The notes under the pieces were generated by a model. It saw only the letters and a list, made by a program, of their open reading frames with translations. It made no database searches and had not been told where the DNA came from. A stretch of DNA of 59,756 bases from positions 1 to 59,756 of the forward strand of contig JAFUQX010000060.1 in NCBI GenBank assembly GCA_017472145.1, written 5' to 3'. Of the stretch, positions 54,027 through 59,756 are shown piece after piece; the stretch's first letter is position 1, and each line of letters opens with the position of its first letter. This DNA comes from Ruminococcus sp. Its GTDB lineage: Bacteria; Bacillota; Clostridia; Oscillospirales; Ruminococcaceae. The position numbers were made by a program, and so were the translations under genes.

Positions 54027-54094
54027 ATGGCTGCTATGCAGCCATTCGAGACGCTGTCTCGAGCTCTGGCAGCATTTTTCGAGAAAATTGCTGC
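54027..54094. other. Three consecutive perfect or near-perfect hairpins beyond the oxidoreductase operon
   Basis: The inverted repeats are ATGGCTGC-TAT-GCAGCCAT (54027-54045), TCGAGAC-GCT-GTCTCGA (54046-54062) and GCAGCATTTTT-CGAG-AAAATTGCTGC (54069-54094). None has a T run on the minus strand, so they are not simple terminators. They lie in the 3' region of the minus-strand operon, 15 bases beyond its last stop. Confidence 0.6.
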
Positions 54095-54109
54095 ACCAAA
54101 AAAGCTTCC

Positions 54110-54643
54110 TTACTTCGTATCCATACCCATCTGGATGGCCTTCATGTTGACCTCGATCAGATTTGCACGCTTCGGAGGAATACACTTTTCCATTGCCTGC
54201 TTTACAACATCCATGTCAAACAGACCGGTCTCGGCCAGCATTCGGCCCATGAGAATCATGTTGGCGCTGCCGTTCATGCCGCTCTCCGATGCAATGTTGG
54301 TAGCCGGAAGGGACACACAGGTGATATCTGTTCTGGTGCATTCTTCCTCTACGATGGAGCTGTCTACCAGTACCAGACCGCCCGGCTTTACGGCGTCAAT
54401 GAACTTATTGTAAGACGGGCCGTTCATAGCGATCAGAATATCCGGATTGGCCACCAGCGGAGAACCGATCGGATCGTCAGAAATACATACGGAGCAGTTT
54501 GCTGTACCGCCGCGCATCTCCGGACCATAGGACGGCAGCCAGGACAGCTCCTTGCCGCCCATCAGACCGCAGTAGGCCAGGATCTTACCTGTGAACAGAA
54601 TACCCTGTCCGCCGAAGCCGGCTAAAATAATATCTGTTGTCAT
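54110..54643 (-). CDS. 2-oxoacid:ferredoxin oxidoreductase, gamma subunit
   Basis: The 177-residue protein is the gamma chain (VorC/KorC/PorC family), with the start motif [16 protein letters not shown] and [17 protein letters not shown] near 40. The gamma domain helps form the active heteromer that oxidises 2-oxoacids to acyl-CoA and reduces ferredoxin. It starts 2 bases after the beta subunit gene. It is the last gene of a five-gene operon. Confidence 0.93.
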   Translation of the reverse strand: MTTDIILAGFGGQGILFTGKILAYCGLMGGKELSWLPSYGPEMRGGTANCSVCISDDPIGSPLVANPDILIAMNGPSYNKFIDAVKPGGLVLVDSSIVEEECTRTDITCVSLPATNIASESGMNGSANMILMGRMLAETGLFDMDVVKQAMEKCIPPKRANLIEVNMKAIQMGMDTK

Positions 54644-54645
54644 AA

Positions 54646-55404
54646 TTACTTCGCTGCCTCCTCTTCTGCTGCCTTGTCCTTATATACACCCAGCGGATAG
54701 TACGGAATCATCTTCTCCTGAACAAACTTCATGGAAGCCTCCGGAGACAGACCCCAGTTGGTCGGACATGTAGAAAGAACCTCTACGATAGACAGACCGC
54801 GCTTGGCCTTCTGATTCTCAAAGGCCTTGCGGATGGCCTTCTTGGCCTCACGGATGTGCGGAACGCTGTCAATCGCAACACGCTGGGCCAGTGCAACACC
54901 GCTCAGTGTGGACATCAGCTCACACATACGGATCGGGAAGCCGGCAGTGTCGGTATTACGGCCGAAGGGTGTAGTCTGTGTCACCTGACCCGGCAGTGTG
55001 GTGGGAGCCATCTGGCCGCCGGTCATACCATAGGTGGTGTTATTGATGAAGATAATGACGATATTCTCGCCTCTTGTGCCGCTGTGTACAGTCTCTGCTG
55101 TACCGATAGCCGCCAGGTCGCCGTCACCCTGATATGTAAATACGACCTTATCCGGATTGGTACGCTTTACACCGGTCGCTACAGCCGGAGCCCGGCCATG
55201 GGGGGCTTCGATCACGTCACACCCAAAATAGTTATAGGACATTACAGAGCAGCCTACCGGTACAACACCGATGGTCTCGCCCAGAACGCCCATCTCATCC
55301 AGTACCTCACATACCAGACGATGTACAATACCATGTCCGCAGCCCGGACAGAAATGAGTCGGTACATCCAGCAGAGCCTGCGGACGATCAAATACAACTG
55401 CCAT
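54646..55404 (-). CDS. 2-oxoacid:ferredoxin oxidoreductase, beta (ThDP) subunit
   Basis: The 252-residue subunit binds thiamine diphosphate: FCPGCGHGIVHRL near 18, GDGDLAAIGTAETVHS near 95 and INNTTYGMTGGQMAPTT near 123. It holds the catalytic cofactor and usually works with an alpha chain. The ATG overlaps the alpha stop by one base. Substrate preference (branched-chain 2-oxoacids or 2-oxoglutarate) cannot be read directly. Confidence 0.94.
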   Translation of the reverse strand: MAVVFDRPQALLDVPTHFCPGCGHGIVHRLVCEVLDEMGVLGETIGVVPVGCSVMSYNYFGCDVIEAPHGRAPAVATGVKRTNPDKVVFTYQGDGDLAAIGTAETVHSGTRGENIVIIFINNTTYGMTGGQMAPTTLPGQVTQTTPFGRNTDTAGFPIRMCELMSTLSGVALAQRVAIDSVPHIREAKKAIRKAFENQKAKRGLSIVEVLSTCPTNWGLSPEASMKFVQEKMIPYYPLGVYKDKAAEEEAAK

Positions 55405-56465
55405 TACTGCGCACCTCCTGTCAGCTTCTTGATTTCATCATAAATTTCAGCCGGTGTCGGAATTACGCCGCCGGTTCTTCCGAAGAATTCAACCGGAATG
55501 CGGCACTCTGTTGCCAGCTTTACATCATAGATCATCTGACCCATGGACATCTCTACATCCAGGATCTTCTTTGCATCCTTGGTTGCTTCCTTGATTTCCT
55601 TCACCGGGAACGGCCACAGGGTCTTGGGACGGAACAGACCAACCTTGATCCCCTCCGCTCTGGCCTTGGTAACAGCAGACTTTGCTACTCGTGCAGATGC
55701 ACCATATGCAGTTACAACCAGCTCTGCGTCCTCACACATATACAGCTCGGCATCGGTCTCATTCTCCTCTACCAGACGGTAACGCTCAAAGCGCTCCTTC
55801 ACCTTGGCCTCCAGCAGCGGTGCGTCCAGGAACAGGGAATTGATGATGTGATGCTCACGCTCATTCTTATGACCGCAGGCCGCCCAATCAGACTTGTCCG
55901 GAAGCTCTGTTTTCGGCTCCGGGAAGGTAACCGGCTCCATCATCTGACCCAGCAGACCGTCAGCCAGAATCATAACCGGCATGCGGTATTCATCGGCCTT
56001 GTCAAAGGCCAGCGTTACTGTATCCACCATTTCCTGAACAGAACACGGCGCATACACCAGTACATGGAAATCGCCATGGCCCATAGCCTTGGTAGCCTGG
56101 AAGTAGTCAGACTGCGCCGGCTGGATAGAACCCAGACCCGGACCGCCTCTCTGCACATTGATGATAACGGCCGGCAGATCGGAGCCAGCCATATAAGAAA
56201 TACCCTCGGCCTTCAGGGATACACCCGGAGAGGAGGAGGAGGTCATTGCACGAACGCCGGTAGACGCTGCACCCAGAACCATATTGATTGCGGCAATTTC
56301 AGATTCAGCCTGGAGGAATACACCGCCGGCCTTTTCCATGCGCTTTGCCATATAGGCCGAAAGCTCTGTCTGCGGTGTGATCGGATAACCGAAAAAGCAC
56401 TTACAGCCGCAGCGGATGGCAGCTTCTGCCAGAGCCTCGTTGCCCTTCATAAGACTTCTTTCCAC
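55404..56465 (-). CDS. 2-oxoacid:ferredoxin oxidoreductase, alpha subunit (VorB/KorA type)
   Basis: The 353-residue alpha chain has GCKCFFGYPITPQTE near 18, SSSPGVSLKAEGISY near 76 and RGGPGLGSIQPAQSDYF near 105. This subunit type is usually annotated as VorB (3-methyl-2-oxobutanoate) or KorA (2-oxoglutarate). The start is GTG at 56465 with AAGGG 8 bases upstream; an ATG 15 bases in is an alternative. The branched-chain genes 4 kb away make a VOR role attractive, but that is inference. Confidence 0.93.
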   Translation of the reverse strand: MERSLMKGNEALAEAAIRCGCKCFFGYPITPQTELSAYMAKRMEKAGGVFLQAESEIAAINMVLGAASTGVRAMTSSSSPGVSLKAEGISYMAGSDLPAVIINVQRGGPGLGSIQPAQSDYFQATKAMGHGDFHVLVYAPCSVQEMVDTVTLAFDKADEYRMPVMILADGLLGQMMEPVTFPEPKTELPDKSDWAACGHKNEREHHIINSLFLDAPLLEAKVKERFERYRLVEENETDAELYMCEDAELVVTAYGASARVAKSAVTKARAEGIKVGLFRPKTLWPFPVKEIKEATKDAKKILDVEMSMGQMIYDVKLATECRIPVEFFGRTGGVIPTPAEIYDEIKKLTGGAQ

Positions 56466-56482
56466 TATAAATTCCCTTCTTT

Positions 56483-56689
56483 CTATTTCTCAATTCGGAT
56501 CGCACAGTCCGGACACATCATGGCGCACATGGTACATGAAATACATGCGTCCTGATCGGTACAGACTGCGGTAAAATAACCCTTTTCGTTACGCTTTTCC
56601 TTCTGGATCACGACCAGCTTTTTCGGACATGCGGACACACAGAGACCGCAGCCCTTACAGCGTTCAAATCGAACCTGCATCTTTTCCAT
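56483..56689 (-). CDS. 2-oxoacid:ferredoxin oxidoreductase, delta (4Fe-4S) subunit
   Basis: The 68-residue ferredoxin-like subunit has two cluster motifs, CKGCGLCVSACP near 11 and CISCTMCAMMCP near 45. It passes electrons from the ThDP centre to external ferredoxin. GGGAGGG precedes the ATG at 56689. It leads the alpha-beta-gamma genes. Confidence 0.94.
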   Translation of the reverse strand: MEKMQVRFERCKGCGLCVSACPKKLVVIQKEKRNEKGYFTAVCTDQDACISCTMCAMMCPDCAIRIEK

Positions 56690-56750
56690 ATTTTCCCTCC
56701 TCCCTTTCGATCGCCGCACAGGGCAGCTGATTCTATGGAAGGGCAGCAGC

Positions 56751-57410
56751 TTATAAAGGCTGCTCCCAGACCGGTTTTACATATACATCCACAGGAATTC
56801 CGTCCGGCACATCCACCTTCAGATCTTTGCGATAGGTCGTTCCTGCAAGCGGCAGGCCGGCCTGCTCTGCTACACGCTTTGCATAATCCATGGATTTCAG
56901 GATGGTTTCGGCTGTGGTTTCCACACCCAGATTGGAATTGTTGATAATTCCGGTGTGACGCATACGGGAGACCTGTTCGATCTCATGCATGAGAGCCAGT
57001 GTTTCCTCCGGGGCTTCTGTCAGATAGCGATAGCAATTGATCACATAGAGCATATCCGTCTGCTCCTTATAGGCTGCCAGCGCATCCGCATATCGGCCCA
57101 GGCCAATTGCACCTGCGTCATCTCCGCCCACATCAATAATCAGATGTCCCGGCTCGTAAGCCATACGCTCCAGGTCAAAGGAAATGGCAGGAATATCCAG
57201 GCTGGTATTGGCATACATGGAAGCGGCCAGTGTTACGCCCTTTTCGGCGAACAGCTCCTTGAAATCCGCCGTCCGGAAATAGGGATTGACGATATCAAAA
57301 TCCACAATAGTGACCTTTTCCTGCCGGGCGGCCAGCTTCAGCGCCAGATTCACAGCAAAGTTCGTTTTACCAGAGCCATAGTGCCCGGTGATAATCGTAA
57401 TTTTCTTCAT
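56751..57410 (-). CDS. MinD/CobQ-like P-loop nucleotide-binding protein
   Basis: The 219-residue protein starts with a P-loop GHYGSGKTNFAVNLAL, then VDFDIVNPYFRT near 42 and IIDVGGDDAGAIGLGRY near 96. It belongs to the SIMIBI (MinD/ParA/CobQ) P-loop group, but the loop lacks the deviant-Walker Lys of ParA. It is first in the oxidoreductase operon, with GAGG before the ATG at 57410. A maturation or regulatory role for the Fe-S/ThDP complex is possible from context only. Confidence 0.85.
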   Translation of the reverse strand: MKKITIITGHYGSGKTNFAVNLALKLAARQEKVTIVDFDIVNPYFRTADFKELFAEKGVTLAASMYANTSLDIPAISFDLERMAYEPGHLIIDVGGDDAGAIGLGRYADALAAYKEQTDMLYVINCYRYLTEAPEETLALMHEIEQVSRMRHTGIINNSNLGVETTAETILKSMDYAKRVAEQAGLPLAGTTYRKDLKVDVPDGIPVDVYVKPVWEQPL

Positions 57411-57449
57411 AGAATACCTCCGCTGAGCGCAATTCACTCATGCGTTCCT

Positions 57450-57478
57450 ATTATACCACATTCCGCTTGGAAATGCAA
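57450..57478 (-). promoter_or_regulatory. Sigma-A promoter of the oxidoreductase operon
   Basis: TTGCAT (57473-57478) and TATAAT (57450-57455) are 17 bases apart on the minus strand. Confidence 0.87.
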
Positions 57479-57501
57479 CTGATTTTTCAGTCCTTTACTA
57501 T

Positions 57502-57540
57502 AAAAAAGTGAAAAGCACCCTGCGGCTGCAAGATGCTTTC
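57502..57540 (-). terminator. Terminator of the second protease-dockerin operon
   Basis: On the minus strand AAAGCA(tct)TGC pairs with GCA(ggg)TGCTTT, followed by TCACTTTTTT, 8 bases beyond the dockerin gene stop. Confidence 0.8.
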
Positions 57541-57547
57541 CTGTTTG

Positions 57548-58657
57548 CTATTCAATTGTAACGGGGAGCACATCCACCTTATCAGTAAGATAGTAGAGCA
57601 GTACCGTCACATCGGCCGAGTCGATGAGTCCATCGCCGTTGCAGTCTGCGGCGGCGGTCTGGCTTTCGTTCAGCGTGATCGCCTGGATGTTCGCTTTACT
57701 CAGGGTGATTGCGTCCAGCACCGTAACCTTTCCGTCCTGGTTCAGGTCACCATGGGTCGTGGCCGGCTTTTCCAGCTCGGCGAGGATGTCGATCGGGCCT
57801 TCACCAAGAACAGGAATATCATAGCCCTTTTCATCTGCAACGTATATGTTTGCATCTATTATATGCTCACCCTCTAGTTCGCTCACTGCATCAAGCACAG
57901 CAAAAAAGTCCTCAGCAGTTGCGCCCTCATATGCAAAATCGACCCGATATCCGGAATGAAGCTCATCACTAATATAACAGCTTACTTTTTTCACAGCTGC
58001 TTCCGGACAAATGCTCGTTACAAACAATTCCATTTCTTCCTGTGTTCCAGCATAGTCATAAACACACAAGCCATCTGCAATCAAAGGCTTTGCAATAGCA
58101 CTGAAGGGGGTGTACTCTGCACTTTCGATACAGCCTGCTTCATACATTTCCGAGCACATCGCCATGAGCGTGTCGTACTTTTCTTCTATGGAATTATAGC
58201 GTTTCAGTATCTCAGCGTCAACATCCTCATAATCACAGCTGGACACATTTATAGAGTCCATAATACGAACGGTTTTTCCAAGTGCAAGCAGCGTTGCATG
58301 ATCCATATCAAGCGCTTCACTGTACTTATTATAGATCGTCTCCCAACCATCATTCGTAATGGTGAGGTCAACCATACTGAATGCAAAGTAATAGTAGCTG
58401 GCAAAGAACTGTCGATGTTCTATGCTTCTGTAATTCAGCGCACCATACTCAAAAAGCCATTCGTGATTCTGATACAGCTCACTATCCTCAAAGGACTCAT
58501 AGCCTTCGGGCGGTGTACAGAGATCCGTAACCGAACTGGCATATCTATAATCCCAGAGTGCGCCAACCGGAAGAACCACTCCCGTGGAACTTATCAGCAT
58601 GCTCAGTGCAGCCAATCCGCTGACGATCGCAGTCATCACTTTCTTTAACTTTCTCAT
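57548..58657 (-). CDS. Secreted protein of unknown function with C-terminal dockerin
   Basis: The 369-residue protein has a signal peptide (about 1-33), a helical middle region (about 70-210) and an alpha/beta region (about 215-290) with no recognised motif. A dockerin occupies about 303-369, with DLNQDGKVTVLDAITLSKAN and DCNGDGLIDSADVTVLLYYL. The start at 58657 is favoured because GGGGGA lies 6 bases upstream; the ATG at 58663 touches that site. It follows a secreted trypsin-like protease gene by only 6-12 bases, mirroring the pair at 10624-12481. A partner, inhibitor or substrate relationship with the protease is inference. Confidence 0.84.
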   Translation of the reverse strand: MRKLKKVMTAIVSGLAALSMLISSTGVVLPVGALWDYRYASSVTDLCTPPEGYESFEDSELYQNHEWLFEYGALNYRSIEHRQFFASYYYFAFSMVDLTITNDGWETIYNKYSEALDMDHATLLALGKTVRIMDSINVSSCDYEDVDAEILKRYNSIEEKYDTLMAMCSEMYEAGCIESAEYTPFSAIAKPLIADGLCVYDYAGTQEEMELFVTSICPEAAVKKVSCYISDELHSGYRVDFAYEGATAEDFFAVLDAVSELEGEHIIDANIYVADEKGYDIPVLGEGPIDILAELEKPATTHGDLNQDGKVTVLDAITLSKANIQAITLNESQTAAADCNGDGLIDSADVTVLLYYLTDKVDVLPVTIE

Positions 58658-58669
58658 ATTCATTCCCCC

Positions 58670-59665
58670 TTATACTGCATTCGGATTATTTTTGTAGAAG
58701 TGGAGAAGCTCAGTGGTCATCCGAACACCCTTGTTTGCTTCCGGGACAAGATCAAGAAATCCGCGATCATTATATTGATATTCATACACAATATTGCCTT
58801 CTTCATCTATCGTGTATTTATAAATCGTTGCAACATGCATTCCAATAACTGTATAATACGTATTTCCATCATATCTAGTGATTACATAAATAGGAGAGCC
58901 ACTCTGTCCATCCTCTGCATCTATATCATGCACAAAAATTCTGTCTTCCACACTTGTAATATCACCAGATCCAGTTGCCTTTTGCCCATACCAACCAGGA
59001 GGGAAACCAGTACAGAATATATCCTTTGTCTCATCTCCAGCACGATTTATGATTTCGTCCCGCATAATTCCAAAATTGAAATTTGCATAATCTGTTAAAT
59101 CTACACCCACGGTAATTAACGCATAGTCGTAGTTATGACGGCTCAAATCGTCATGATCAGCAGTAGCAATGTTAATATATTCAACCGGTACATGAACCTC
59201 GTATATATCTTCTATAAGAATTTCCTGCGCAAGATTCCCATGTACATCATACAGTAAAATAGAAGATATGCTGCATCCTGTATTTTGCAGCGTGCCATCA
59301 CTATCATAATCAAAAACAACATGAGCAGCTGTAGCAATAGTATGATCATCTACAACAAAACCCGTACCGTAAGAAGTACTATAGCCATCATATACATTAA
59401 TCTTTACAACCCCACTCAGGGTATTATCAACTTCTCTTGAATCTTCCTCTCCAATGACTTCCCTCGTATTTTGCTCATAAGGATTTGTATCCAGGTAGTA
59501 GCTGTACAATGCTGCACCCGAATCTGCATCAAAGGCCTTGTAAGTCTTTCTGGTGTTCACCGCCGAAACCTCCATACTGGCGTAGGAGGTCACTGAAAGC
59601 ACCAGCATCAGCACCGCCACAAACGCAGACACGAGCTTCTTACCGCTTGAAACAAACACATTCAT
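58670..59665 (-). CDS. Secreted trypsin-like (S1, V8-type) serine protease
   Basis: The 331-residue protein has a signal peptide (about 1-34) and a propeptide. Its chymotrypsin-fold domain carries His in TAAHVVFDYD near 112, Asp in NYDYALITV near 182 and Ser in EDGQSGSPIY near 257. The C-terminal tail (TTELLHFYKNNP) matches the end of the protease at 11603 (ITSPVLKFYMGNP), so the two are paralogues. It has no dockerin. The upstream gene ends with a dockerin tail 17 bases away, and the downstream gene is another dockerin protein. AAGGAG precedes the ATG. Confidence 0.9.
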   Translation of the reverse strand: MNVFVSSGKKLVSAFVAVLMLVLSVTSYASMEVSAVNTRKTYKAFDADSGAALYSYYLDTNPYEQNTREVIGEEDSREVDNTLSGVVKINVYDGYSTSYGTGFVVDDHTIATAAHVVFDYDSDGTLQNTGCSISSILLYDVHGNLAQEILIEDIYEVHVPVEYINIATADHDDLSRHNYDYALITVGVDLTDYANFNFGIMRDEIINRAGDETKDIFCTGFPPGWYGQKATGSGDITSVEDRIFVHDIDAEDGQSGSPIYVITRYDGNTYYTVIGMHVATIYKYTIDEEGNIVYEYQYNDRGFLDLVPEANKGVRMTTELLHFYKNNPNAV

Positions 59666-59682
59666 TGTAGTCCTCTCCTTTC

Positions 59683-59756
59683 TCAGCCTGTATACGGCAG
59701 GGACGGAACGACCTCAATGATATAGTCCATCAGGATCTTATAATCCACAATGTCCA
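59683..59756 (-). CDS. C-terminal end of a dockerin protein (cut by window edge)
   Basis: Reading the minus strand from the window end gives, before a TGA at 59683-59685, DIVDYKILMDYIIEVVPSLP and a short YTG tail. This is the helix and tail of a second dockerin repeat, similar to the pectate lyase ending (SADSTALLEFVIETVKALP). Only about 23 codons are visible. It lies 17 bases upstream of the protease gene, so this cluster also has the order dockerin, protease, dockerin. Confidence 0.75.
   Translation of the reverse strand, partial: DIVDYKILMDYIIEVVPSLPYTG

Overview
This window looks like chromosomal DNA from a gut or rumen Ruminococcus-type Firmicute (Oscillospiraceae). The evidence is six complete secreted dockerin proteins and the tail of a seventh, a large modular pectate lyase with Thr-rich linkers, strong AAGGAGG ribosome sites, and many TTGACA-17-TATAAT promoters. 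T-box and yybP-ykoY leaders and a ferredoxin-dependent 2-oxoacid oxidoreductase fit the same picture. I cannot name a species. I see no phage, insertion sequence, CRISPR array, scaffoldin or rRNA. The only RNA gene is one tRNA-Ser(CGA).

Layout. 1-6.7 kb: an intergenic repeat, ispE, an aminotransferase, an Lrp-type regulator, a PHP phosphatase, then a reduced tryptophan operon (catalytically dead TrpG-like protein, trpB, trpA) under a Trp T-box. 6.7-9.5 kb: a P-type cation ATPase under a Mn-sensing yybP-ykoY riboswitch. 9.5-12.8 kb: a Pro/Thr-rich membrane-anchored protein, tRNA-Ser, and an operon encoding dockerin-only protein, trypsin-like protease and dockerin protein. 13-18 kb: a DUF2935 protein, an XRE regulator facing small membrane proteins, and asnB. 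18-23.6 kb: an operon of glutamine-synthetase-like pseudoenzyme, ANTAR regulator and NUDIX-MutY fusion, then an L,D-transpeptidase. 24-28.2 kb: a 1389-residue double PL1 pectate lyase with dockerin. 28-37.4 kb: a PepV-like dipeptidase, a membrane protein, an MscS channel, a candidate orphan small RNA, a dockerin protein, glyA, rarA and a lipoprotein. 37.4-51.6 kb: branched-chain amino acid genes, with ilvBNC, ilvD, leuCDB, a DUF815 ATPase, ilvA and ridA on the minus strand and leuA on the plus strand behind its own Leu T-box. 51.7-54 kb: another dockerin protein and a PadR-DUF2812 pair with three operators. 54-57.5 kb: a four-subunit 2-oxoacid:ferredoxin oxidoreductase with a CobQ/MinD-like ATPase. 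57.5 kb to the end: a second dockerin-protease-dockerin cluster, cut by the window edge.

How the genes work together. Pyruvate and threonine feed IlvA/IlvBN/IlvC/IlvD and LeuABCD to make isoleucine, valine and leucine, with RidA clearing the reactive IlvA product. The ferredoxin oxidoreductase works on related 2-oxoacids. The secreted proteins imply a cellulosome-like surface complex whose cohesins lie elsewhere.

The most unusual content is (1) two paralogous dockerin / secreted trypsin-like protease / dockerin operons, (2) a T-box-controlled TrpG homologue that has lost its catalytic Cys and His, and (3) a glutamine synthetase homologue stripped of metal and substrate ligands, coupled to an ANTAR regulator without a phospho-acceptor Asp.
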